Positions 41,349-49,048 of a stretch of DNA of 64,000 bases are shown here, piece by piece. Position numbers and translations under genes: made by a program. The notes below the pieces were generated by a model that had not been told where the DNA came from, did not search any database, and saw nothing but the letters and a program-made list of their open reading frames with translations. Within the stretch, counting starts at the first letter, position 1; every line of letters begins with the position of its first letter. The stretch is from Bacteroidota bacterium (GTDB lineage: Bacteria > Bacteroidota > Bacteroidia > Bacteroidales > F082), in the NCBI GenBank assembly GCA_018830105.1, contig JAHJTC010000004.1:558001-622000 (forward strand), read 5' to 3'.

Positions 41349-44300
41349 GACTGACTCCTTTTTAATTTTCGCTCTTCGCGATAGCTGTAAAGCACCGGCA
41401 CGATAAAATAGGTAACGGCGGCAAAAATCATCCCCCCGAAAGCCGGGATGGCCATCGGAATCATGATGTCGGCACCTCGGCCGGTTGAGGTCAAAATTGG
41501 CAGCAATGCGATAATCGTAGTTGCAGAAGTCATTGCCGCAGGTTTAATCCTTCGGTAGCCCGCTTCAACAACTGCCCTGCGGATTCCTTTCAGATTATCG
41601 GTTTTGTTGCGGGCAAAACTCTGGTCTAAGTAAGTCGCCATCAAAACTCCATCATCGGTTGCTATTCCAAAGAGCGCAATAAAGCCAACCCAAACCGCCA
41701 CACTCAGGTTGATGGTATTCATCTGAAAAAGCTCCCGCATATTGGTTCCAAATAGTGAGAAATCGACAAACCAGCCCTGCCCATAAAGCCATATCATCAT
41801 AAAACCACCGCTAAAGGCCATGGCAATGCCGGAAAAAACCATCATGGAAGTGCTGACTGATTTAAATTGAAAGTAAAGTATCAGAAATACAATGACTAAT
41901 ACCAGGGGAACAATAATGGAAAGGCGCTTTTCAGCCCGTATCTGGTTCTCGTAACTGCCCGAAAACTTGTAGCTGATTCCTGCGGGAACGTTTAATTCCC
42001 CTGAGTCAATCCGGGCTTGAATTGTATGCTGCGCGTCATTGACCACTCCTACTTCTGAATAACCCGCTCTTTTATCAAATAAAACATAACCCACCAAAAA
42101 AGTTTCCTCACTTTTAATGGCTTGTGGACCTCTTACGTATTCAAAGTCAATAACTTGGGAGATAGGTATTTGTGCCCCAGTTGGTGTTGGAATTAAAATC
42201 TTCCCTAACGATTCAGGGTTATCCCGAAGTTCGCGGGGGTAGCGTACCCTCACCGGAAAACGTTCGCGGCCTTCAACCGTTGAAGTAATTTTCATTCCAC
42301 CAATGGCCGTTTCGATGGTTTGCTGCACATCTTCGATAGTTAACCCATAACGCGAAATCTCATCGCGGTTGATGTTGAGATGCAGGTAAGGTTTGCCTAC
42401 AATCCTGTCGGCAAACACCGCTTCAGCTTTTACTGAAGGTACTTCTTTTAATATGCCTTCCAGTTGCATCCCAAATGCTTCAATGGTGGGCAAATCAGGG
42501 CCATATACTTTAATTCCCATGGGGGCACGCATGCCGGTTTGCAGCATCACCAGCCGCGTTTCAATGGGCTGAAGCTTTGGTGCAGAGGTAACCCCCGGAA
42601 TTTTAGCCACTTTTACAATTTCATTCCATATATCATCAGGCGATTTGATTTCAGGTCGCCAGTTGCGGTAATAGTTTCCACGGCTATCTGGAATTAAATC
42701 TTCACGCAAAACATCCCGTTCCAAAGCCTTTTCGTTGGAAAGTGTATCTCCCGAAGCAAGAATAAACCGGTCGTCCCTGTCCACTTTAAAACGCACGCGA
42801 TGTCCGCGCTCATTGAGCATGTATTCCGGTTTGTAATTAATCACATTTTCATACATTGAAATGGGTGCCGGGTCCAGTGCCGATTCTACCCTTCCTAATT
42901 TTCCCACGGTAATTTCCACCTCAGGGATGTTGGAAATTAGCATATCCAGTTGACCTAAAACTTTTCGGTTGTACTCAAAACCTGAATGGGGCATGGAAGT
43001 GGGCATCAGCAAAAAGCTTCCTTCGTTGAGTGAAGGCATAAATTCTTTTCCAATGGCAGGGAAGGAATGGGTTAATCCGGACCATACTTTGGTGGTGCGG
43101 ACATTCCATCCAACGGTATCAAAACCTTTGGCAACAAAACCAAAGATGTTGTTGAATCCCATCCAGGTAGTTAGCCCGAAAAGAATCAGGAAGGTAGGAA
43201 TCAGAAGGAAGGCGACCTTATGATTTAAGCACCATTTGAGTATTGGCTTGTAGAAATACTCCAGAATTGTGAAGAACCCTAAAATGAGCGTCACCATCAA
43301 GGCAACAAATAGCACATTCACCACCAAACTTTGGGCAGGTCCCAGCGGAAGCCAGTACTTGGCCAGCAGCCAAATCACACCAATAACCACAATGATTATT
43401 TCGGCATGGTCAAGAATCCATTGGGCGAATGATTTTATTTTTTGTTGAATTGAGGTATTGCGAGAAGCAGTGTCTTCGGCTAACTTTACTCCTCTAAACT
43501 CTTTTAACACGCCAACTAATCCAAAAGCCAGCAGCATCAATCCACCCCAGGTTTGTCCGAATAAAAGGGCGGCAATTCCAAGGGGAATAAGTGTGATATT
43601 CAGCCATTTTCTAATTTTTTGATTTTTGATTTTTGCACCAAAAAACCAGTGGGCGAGCATGGGCAAAATGAACAAGGAAACAATCAGTGCTGCTATCAGT
43701 GCAAAGGTTTTGGTAAAAGCCAGGGGTCCGAACAGTTTTCCTTCGGCGGCCTGCATGGTAAATACCGGGATAAAGCTTACGATAGTAGTTGAAACCGCAG
43801 TTAATATTGCAGAACTAACCTCGGAAGCGCCGTTGTAAATAGTGGTTATCAATTTCTGTCCAGGCGAAGCTTCATCAACATGCTTGATGATATTCTCTGA
43901 AAGAATCACCCCCAAATCGACCATCGTCCCAATAGCAATGGCAATACCCGATAATGCCACAATGTTAGCATCAACGCCAAAATAGCGCATGGCAATAAAA
44001 ACCATCAGCACGGCAATGGGCAATAAGCTGGATATTAGAAACGAAGCCCGCAGATTGTAAACCATTACAATGACCACAAGTATGACAATTAAAATTTGTA
44101 GCGAAATGGCCTCTTCCAGCGTTCCCAGTGTTTCGTAAATGAGACCTGAACGGTCGTAAAATGGCACTATTGTTAACTGGCTTACCACCCCATTGGCCAA
44201 AGTCTTTTTGGGTAGTCCGGGCGAAATTTCTTTGATTTTGTCCTTCACGTTATTGATAACCTGCAATGGATTGGCTCCGTAACGGGCAACGACAACACCT

Positions 44301-45205
44301 CCAACCACTTCAGCACCATCTTTGTCCAGGGCGCCGCGCCGGGTGGAAGGACCTAAACTTACCACGCCTATATCCTGAATACGGATGGGCACATTTTCCT
44401 GAACAGCGACAACGGCTTTTTCAATATCTTCCACACTTTTGATGTAGCCTAGTCCGCGCACCAGGTATTCCGCCTGATTGATTTCGATCGTTTTGGCGCC
44501 AACGTCTCTGTTCGATTCCCGGACAGCCTGCATCACACTGTGAAGCGGAATGTTGTATGCTTTAAGGGCGTCAGGATTAACATCAATTTGGTATTCCTGC
44601 ACAAAACCCCCAATGGAAGCTACCTCAGAAACACCTTCTGTTGCATTCAGCCCGTATTTCACATAGAAGTCTTGAACAGTGCGTATTTCGTGCAAATCCC
44701 AACCGCCGGTCGGATTCCCATCGGGGTCGCGGCCTTCGATGGTGTACCAGTAAACCTGGCCAAGGGCGGTGGCATCGGGCCCAAGCGCCGGCTGCACTCC
44801 TTCGGGTAACAAGTCGGATGGTAACGAAGCCAGCTTCTCCAATATCCGGGATCGCGACCAGTAAAACTCTATATCCTCCTCAAAAATGATAAAGATGCTC
44901 GAGAATCCGAAAATGGAAGTACTACGGATGGATTGCACACCCGGGATTCCCAGCAGATAAGTGGTTAGCGGATACGAAATTTGGTCCTCAATATCCTGCG
45001 GCGAACGGCCCATCCATTCGGTAAAAACGATTTGCTGGTTTTCACCGATATCAGGAATGGCATCCACCGGAACCGGATCAGAAGGCAACGCGCCCATTTG
45101 CCATCCAAATGGTGAGGTAACAATACCCCATGTTACCAATCCCACGAGAACAAGTACAGTCACCAACTTATTCTCCAGGAAATATTTAATGATTTTATTG
45201 AGCAT
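41345..45205 (-). CDS. cusA: CusA-like copper/silver RND efflux pump
   Basis: 1286 residues, larger than the about 1040 of E. coli CusA. RND hallmarks: the opening MLNKIIKYFLENKLVTVLVL, DAIPDIGENQQIVFTEWMGR, and charged residues in TM4 (GIAIAIGTMVDLGVILSENI). Met motifs of the porter domain are seen in LLMPTSMPHSG and MLQTGMRAPMG. The extra length is mainly an insert of about 170 residues after TM6 (540-700), with four to five added membrane helices (WLNITLIPLGIAALLF, ILDHAEIIIVVIGVIWLLAK, LVVNVLFVALMVTLILGFF). It exports Cu+/Ag+ from the periplasm, powered by protons. Confidence 0.93.
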   Translation of the reverse strand: MLNKIIKYFLENKLVTVLVLVGLVTWGIVTSPFGWQMGALPSDPVPVDAIPDIGENQQIVFTEWMGRSPQDIEDQISYPLTTYLLGIPGVQSIRSTSIFGFSSIFIIFEEDIEFYWSRSRILEKLASLPSDLLPEGVQPALGPDATALGQVYWYTIEGRDPDGNPTGGWDLHEIRTVQDFYVKYGLNATEGVSEVASIGGFVQEYQIDVNPDALKAYNIPLHSVMQAVRESNRDVGAKTIEINQAEYLVRGLGYIKSVEDIEKAVVAVQENVPIRIQDIGVVSLGPSTRRGALDKDGAEVVGGVVVARYGANPLQVINNVKDKIKEISPGLPKKTLANGVVSQLTIVPFYDRSGLIYETLGTLEEAISLQILIVILVVIVMVYNLRASFLISSLLPIAVLMVFIAMRYFGVDANIVALSGIAIAIGTMVDLGVILSENIIKHVDEASPGQKLITTIYNGASEVSSAILTAVSTTIVSFIPVFTMQAAEGKLFGPLAFTKTFALIAALIVSLFILPMLAHWFFGAKIKNQKIRKWLNITLIPLGIAALLFGQTWGGLMLLAFGLVGVLKEFRGVKLAEDTASRNTSIQQKIKSFAQWILDHAEIIIVVIGVIWLLAKYWLPLGPAQSLVVNVLFVALMVTLILGFFTILEYFYKPILKWCLNHKVAFLLIPTFLILFGLTTWMGFNNIFGFVAKGFDTVGWNVRTTKVWSGLTHSFPAIGKEFMPSLNEGSFLLMPTSMPHSGFEYNRKVLGQLDMLISNIPEVEITVGKLGRVESALDPAPISMYENVINYKPEYMLNERGHRVRFKVDRDDRFILASGDTLSNEKALERDVLREDLIPDSRGNYYRNWRPEIKSPDDIWNEIVKVAKIPGVTSAPKLQPIETRLVMLQTGMRAPMGIKVYGPDLPTIEAFGMQLEGILKEVPSVKAEAVFADRIVGKPYLHLNINRDEISRYGLTIEDVQQTIETAIGGMKITSTVEGRERFPVRVRYPRELRDNPESLGKILIPTPTGAQIPISQVIDFEYVRGPQAIKSEETFLVGYVLFDKRAGYSEVGVVNDAQHTIQARIDSGELNVPAGISYKFSGSYENQIRAEKRLSIIVPLVLVIVFLILYFQFKSVSTSMMVFSGIAMAFSGGFMMIWLYGQGWFVDFSLFGTNMRELFQMNTINLSVAVWVGFIALFGIATDDGVLMATYLDQSFARNKTDNLKGIRRAVVEAGYRRIKPAAMTSATTIIALLPILTSTGRGADIMIPMAIPAFGGMIFAAVTYFIVPVLYSYREERKLKRSQS

Positions 45206-45305
45206 AATGGCATGATTTTAAATTGAAAAATAATTAAATATTGGAGCACAATGCACCAACTTCCGAACTGCAAAAGCAGCCTGGAACTAATTATTCATTT
45301 TAAAA

Positions 45306-45734
45306 TCAAAGCAGGAAAGTCTGAAAAAGCACCTGAATGTCTTTTTCGAGAGGCGGAGGATTGCTTACCGTATAAAACTGATGAGTTGAACTTTGCAGGA
45401 AGTTTAATTTCAGTGCATTATAAACATATGCAACTGCAAATTCAATATTAAAAAAAGGTTGAGCAGCATCTTTTACAAATTCATTGGTTAGCTGAAAGAC
45501 TTGGTATTCATTTTCGCAGCAAGGAACTTTATTAAGGCAAAGCCCATTTTCACCGGAATTTTCAGAATCATTGCAAGGTTCTTCCATTACCATCATCCCA
45601 CAATCCAGATGAGTTTCGCCCAACATTATCTTTGTCACTATGGCTTCATCTCCGCAGAAATGCGTACCCATTGTCCAACTCATGTGACTTGACAACAGAA
45701 TAATCGCTAATACTATGGAGAAAACTTTTTTCAT
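45306..45734 (-). CDS. HYC_CC_PP-family small exported protein
   Basis: 142 residues from the ATG at 45734; a GTG just before it is in frame. A signal peptide (VFSIVLAIILLSSHMSWT) precedes a Cys/His-containing mature part: MGTHFCGDE, HLDCGMMVMEEPCND, LNKVPCCENEYQVF, and a PP motif near the end (SNPPPLEKDI). The conserved H-Y/F-C, CC and PP elements fit the HYC_CC_PP family, small proteins found next to metal efflux genes in Bacteroidota. The function is unknown; the cysteines suggest metal binding in the periplasm. It is transcribed directly upstream of CusA and could be the first gene of that operon. Confidence 0.82.
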   Translation of the reverse strand: MKKVFSIVLAIILLSSHMSWTMGTHFCGDEAIVTKIMLGETHLDCGMMVMEEPCNDSENSGENGLCLNKVPCCENEYQVFQLTNEFVKDAAQPFFNIEFAVAYVYNALKLNFLQSSTHQFYTVSNPPPLEKDIQVLFQTFLL

Positions 45735-45778
45735 CACTACTTAAAACACAAATCTATACAGAATGTTCTAATGATCAA

Positions 45779-46048
45779 CTATTTTAATCTTTTTAAGTCT
45801 TTTTTAACAATTAATTTTACAATCAGCACAACGCTTGCATTTTGCCCTGCATCAGCCACAGCTATGGATAAGTGTTCATCTACCATTGATTATCTTTTTT
45901 CTTTTAGTTCTTTGTTTTGTGTTTTTCCTTCTATTGCACCATGTTGAGTGGTGTGTGCATAAATTGCACCTACCACTTCTTCATTCAGCTCGCCCGAATC
46001 AAATAATTTTTTCAAGTGTTTGGCAATTTCTGACCTGTCTTTTTCAAA
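45779..46048 (-). pseudogene. Decayed coding remnant between the CDF and HYC_CC_PP genes
   Basis: Reading the minus strand, a 52-codon open stretch at 45890-46048 (DRSEIAKHLKKLFDSGELNE, VVGAIYAHTTQHGAIEGKTQ) begins after an in-frame stop with no start codon. A second short frame starts at ATG 45886 and encodes 35 residues (MVDEHLSIAVADAGQNASVV..KKDLKRLK) in another frame. The composition is protein-like and the two pieces lie head to tail, as expected from a frameshifted small gene. I do not recognise the family. It could instead be a chance open stretch. Confidence 0.35.
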
Positions 46049-46115
46049 TCAATGTGCAGGGCAAAAGCGTCTGCGAAGATTTTGGTTGTCGCATATGAAT
46101 GGGCGATAAATAGGT

Positions 46116-46913
46116 CTATTTCCCTAATTTTAAAATCCTGACAGCCCCTCTTACCACAACCAAAAACACAATAGCTCCAACAATCAAATCGGGGTATTTA
46201 GATTGGGTGAGCATAACTAAAATTCCTGCAACAATTACACCCGAATTAATGATGACATCGTTGGAGGTAAAAATCATGCTGGCTTTCATGTGGGCTTCCT
46301 TGCTTTTCGACTTTTGAAGCAGGTAAAGACAAACGGAATTAGCAATAAGGGCCAATACAGACACGCCAATCATAATGCGGAAATCCGGAATTTCTTCCAT
46401 CCCGATAAACCTTCGGATAACTTCTATCAAACCAATTGCAGCAAGCGCCAACTGAAAATATCCGCTTAGCGTGGCCACTTTCTTCTTACGGGCAACTGCA
46501 GCACCCACAGCCCACAAGCTCATTCCGTAAACAGCGGCATCAGCCAGCATATCCAGCGAATCGGCAACCAATCCCATGGAGCGTGATATTAAACCGGTAG
46601 TCATTTCAACAACAAAAAAAACAAAATTTATTAGCAGCACGGTCCACAATAACTTGGATTGACCGGCAGTGCTTTCGTTATCGAGCTTTGACTCATCAGC
46701 TTTTTCTGTTTCCACCAGTTTTGACCCAAGTTTGAGACTTTGCAGTCGCTCTGTGATTTCTGATTCATTACCGAAATGAAAGACAGAAAGTTTGCGGTTT
46801 TCAATGTCAAAATCCAGCTGTCGGATCCCCTCAACACCATCCAACTTCATGCGGATAAGGTTCTCTTCGGAGGGGCAATCCATTTCCGGGACATTGTATG
46901 TGGATTTCTGCAT
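46116..46913 (-). CDS. Cation diffusion facilitator (CDF) with N-terminal metal-binding domain
   Basis: 265 residues. An HMA-like N-terminus (1-65; VPEMDCPSEENLIRMKLDGV, LDFDIENRKLSVFHFGN) uses MDCP as the metal loop. A linker leads to the CDF membrane domain (about 85-265) with six helices. The TM2 acidic motif is GLVADSLDMLADAAVYG. The TM5 site reads FTSNDVIINSG, differing from the classic H/D-x3-D pairs, so metal specificity is uncertain. The C-terminal cytoplasmic domain of usual CDFs is absent, as in the short form of this family. It exports a divalent ion from the cytoplasm. Its first 91 bp after codon 10 are repeated at 47733-47823. Confidence 0.85.
   Translation of the reverse strand: MQKSTYNVPEMDCPSEENLIRMKLDGVEGIRQLDFDIENRKLSVFHFGNESEITERLQSLKLGSKLVETEKADESKLDNESTAGQSKLLWTVLLINFVFFVVEMTTGLISRSMGLVADSLDMLADAAVYGMSLWAVGAAVARKKKVATLSGYFQLALAAIGLIEVIRRFIGMEEIPDFRIMIGVSVLALIANSVCLYLLQKSKSKEAHMKASMIFTSNDVIINSGVIVAGILVMLTQSKYPDLIVGAIVFLVVVRGAVRILKLGK
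46795..46885. repeat. 91-bp direct repeat, copy A (inside the intact CDF gene)
   Basis: This stretch matches 47733-47823 with two mismatches at an offset of 938 bp. It encodes about residues 11-40 of the CDF protein. The toxin-antitoxin pair lies between the two copies. Confidence 0.95.
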
Positions 46914-46931
46914 TACTTTTTATTAGTAAGT

Positions 46932-47357
46932 TTATGTGTTGGCGATAATTGACTTAATATACGATTCCGGGGTCAATACACCAATTTCACTTTTACTAAA
47001 ATCCTTTACATTTCTTGTCAGAATTACATCAATTTCACCATGTTTCATCGCAGCAAAATTTTGTAAACTATCTTCAAAATCTTTAAATCCGGAATTAAGC
47101 GCCTCACTCACCACTTCTTTATCCATTAGCAGAACATCCGTAATCATTAACAGTTGTTTAAGCTTATCAATCACTTTTTCATGACTTGCAGTTTGGCGTA
47201 ACAGATAATAAACATTACTATAAATCACCGGACTGGCATATCCTTTTATTTTTCCGGCCTCGCATAAGCCCATCACCTGAGCAGCATATTCAGCAAAAGG
47301 TTGCCTGTCAAAAAAGAAATCCAAAATAACATCTGTGTCAATCAGTACTTTATCCAT
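46932..47357 (-). CDS. PIN-domain toxin (VapC-like RNase)
   Basis: 141 residues from the ATG at 47357 (MDKVLIDTDVILDFFFDRQP); the frame extends further upstream but the antitoxin gene overlaps it. PIN residues are visible: first Asp in LIDTDVILD, Glu/Asp in the middle (AEYAAQV, SGFKDFEDSLQNFAA) and the ending AVILTRNVKDF-type segment (DVILTRNVKDFSKS). PIN toxins cleave RNA in vapBC modules. The start overlaps the antitoxin stop by 8 bp. The pair lies between the intact CDF gene and its truncated copy. Confidence 0.88.
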   Translation of the reverse strand: MDKVLIDTDVILDFFFDRQPFAEYAAQVMGLCEAGKIKGYASPVIYSNVYYLLRQTASHEKVIDKLKQLLMITDVLLMDKEVVSEALNSGFKDFEDSLQNFAAMKHGEIDVILTRNVKDFSKSEIGVLTPESYIKSIIANT

Positions 47358-47607
47358 TTTGCAAGTATTTTTTAGATAATCCCTTTGATAACGCCTTTTT
47401 ATACTCAAAATCTTTGGGAGCCTTGAACGAACCTCTAAGGGAAGAAGCAATTGGTGTTGAAACTGTTACCCTGGTTTTTTCCTCCTTTATGATCACTTTA
47501 AAGTAATTTTCTACGATATCAGAGAGGCTTCTCCCTTCATTTTTTGCATACTGCTTGGCCTTTTCAATTAAAGACTGCTCTATGGTTAATGTAAGTTTTG
47601 TATTCAT
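47350..47607 (-). CDS. Ribbon-helix-helix-type antitoxin (DUF6364-like)
   Basis: 85 residues from the ATG at 47607 (MNTKLTLTIEQSLIEKAKQY); an upstream ATG lies within the promoter region and is rejected. The N-terminal ribbon-helix-helix (about 1-45; TLTIEQ, IEKAKQYAKNEGRSLSDIVE) binds DNA. The C-terminus (TRVTVSTPIASSLRGSFKAP) wraps the toxin. It probably represses its own promoter, which overlaps CACGT palindromes. The gene and the PIN toxin gene overlap by 8 bp, the usual arrangement for translational coupling. Confidence 0.85.
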   Translation of the reverse strand: MNTKLTLTIEQSLIEKAKQYAKNEGRSLSDIVENYFKVIIKEEKTRVTVSTPIASSLRGSFKAPKDFEYKKALSKGLSKKYLQNG

Positions 47608-47639
47608 GACACGTCTTTTTGAAGATTTAATTACACGTA

Positions 47640-47693
47640 CAAAGATATTGCATTTTCCATGCACGTGCAAATAAATATTAAATTACACGTATT
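47640..47693 (-). promoter_or_regulatory. Promoter and operator-like repeats of the toxin-antitoxin pair
   Basis: On the minus strand, TTTG at 47668-47671, a 20-bp spacer and TATCTTTG at 47640-47647 form a good Bacteroidota promoter. ATTACACGTA occurs directly repeated at about 47630 and 47682, and the palindrome TGCACGTGCA at 47660-47669 overlaps the -33 region. These three CACGT sites are likely operators for the antitoxin, by analogy with ribbon-helix-helix autoregulation. Confidence 0.75.
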
Positions 47694-47707
47694 AATTTTG
47701 TGTTTTT

Positions 47708-47851
47708 TCAGAAACAAAAAACATTCATACTCCGGTTTTCAATGTCAAAATCAAGTTGTCGGATCCCCTCAACACCATCCAACTTCATGCGGATAAGGTT
47801 CTCTTCGGAGGGGCAATCCATTTTACTGATATGATATACTGAGCTGTTCAT
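47708..47851 (-). pseudogene. Truncated second CDF gene, 5-prime remnant
   Basis: ATG at 47851 gives MNSSVYHISKMDCPSEENLI and continues through DGVEGIRQLDFDIENR in agreement with the intact CDF protein. It then departs (SMNVFCF) and stops at 47708, only 47 residues in total. The first ten residues differ from the intact gene while the next 30 are nearly identical at DNA level (91-bp repeat, copy B at 47733-47823). The remnant sits 18 bp after the TolC-like gene, where the next operon gene would be, so this is the original position of the CDF gene and the break was caused by acquisition of the toxin-antitoxin pair. Confidence 0.8.
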
Positions 47852-47869
47852 TGTTGCTCTTTTATGTGG

Positions 47870-49048
47870 TTATTTTGTAAACTGATTCAGCTCTGCATTC
47901 AACTTGCTCAGCTCGCGTTCGGTGACTAACAAATTGTTGATACTTTCGTAATAAAACGAAAATTCGTTGATGTAATTAATCAATGAAATTTCTCCTTTGT
48001 CGAGTGCCGTTTTCAAAAATGCTGTGTTGTAATACTGGCTAAGACCCTCGCGGTAACCTGCCACATTTTGCTGTAAATCTGCCGCTTTGTTATATAGTGC
48101 TTTCAATTGAGTGTAAAACTGCAACTTATTATCTGTCGCCAAACTTTCAAGAGCCAATGAGTTGGCTTTTGCATATTTCACCCGATTCTTGTTTTCCCAT
48201 AGCGGAATGCTCAGACCGAATGTAACACCTTGAAATTGCTCACCCACAAGCGATTCGCTCATGTATCCGGCCTGAAGTTTGGGAAATCCCATAGCTTTAT
48301 TTAAGCTTTCCTGTTTCCGGCTAATTTCGATTTCCTTTTTAATCCAGGCGAGCATCGGGTTTTGCTGTTCGGCCTGTAATATCCACTGATCGAAACCGGA
48401 CGCAAGCATTACAGGCTGAAACTTCTTTTCATTCATTTCAATCTTAATTCCGCCATTTAAGCGGCTAAGTTCAGCCAATTGCGCATTAAGCTCAACTTCT
48501 TTTGATTCAAGCGTTTTGCTTGCATTCAATAAGTTCAGCTGTGCTTTGTTATACTCCAGAATATTGGTTTCGCCTGTATCGAATTTTGTTTGATACGACT
48601 GCGCAATCTGCCGGGCATGGCTTTCTCTTCTAGTTAATTCTTCGATTAATGCATTGTAATAAATCACATCGAAACAAAGCTTTTTAGCCTGTAATCGAAT
48701 GGCATACAATGCTTTTTGGTATTCAAGCAGGACTTGTTCATTCTTCAAATCTGAAATCTGATTTTTAAACCGATAAGCTGTCGGGAAATCCATACTTTGT
48801 TTAATACTGAAATCGGTTCGGTTCCCAATATTGCCCGGGCTTCCCCATAAATAGTTAAACTCAGCTTCAGGATCTGGAATGGTTATGCCACTTTTATTCC
48901 CGATAGTTTCAGCTTCAGACCTCTTTTTTAAGGCCATCAGTGTAGTATTGTTTTTTTCAATTTCTGCTATTACAACTTCAATTGAGTTTTGAGCCTGAAG
49001 CCCTAACACCATCAACAGCAGCAAATTGAACAGGATTATTTTTTTCAT
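47870..49048 (-). CDS. TolC-like outer-membrane efflux channel (second pump)
   Basis: 392 residues with a signal peptide (ILFNLLLLMVLGLQAQ). TolC-type helical repeats (EVVIAEIEKNNTTLMALKKR, ALYAIRLQAKKLCFDVIYYN, LSIPLWENKNRVKYAKANSL) mark it as the outer-membrane channel of a metal RND pump. It overlaps the CzcA-like gene by 4 bp. The CDF remnant begins 18 bp downstream. Distinct in sequence from CusC at 40107, so not a recent copy. Confidence 0.88.
   Translation of the reverse strand: MKKIILFNLLLLMVLGLQAQNSIEVVIAEIEKNNTTLMALKKRSEAETIGNKSGITIPDPEAEFNYLWGSPGNIGNRTDFSIKQSMDFPTAYRFKNQISDLKNEQVLLEYQKALYAIRLQAKKLCFDVIYYNALIEELTRRESHARQIAQSYQTKFDTGETNILEYNKAQLNLLNASKTLESKEVELNAQLAELSRLNGGIKIEMNEKKFQPVMLASGFDQWILQAEQQNPMLAWIKKEIEISRKQESLNKAMGFPKLQAGYMSESLVGEQFQGVTFGLSIPLWENKNRVKYAKANSLALESLATDNKLQFYTQLKALYNKAADLQQNVAGYREGLSQYYNTAFLKTALDKGEISLINYINEFSFYYESINNLLVTERELSKLNAELNQFTK

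Noticed and set aside
45835-46098. 87-codon plus-strand frame with hydrophobic stretch
   Set aside because: Its composition is the complement of a charged minus-strand coding remnant; no promoter or homology signal supports it.
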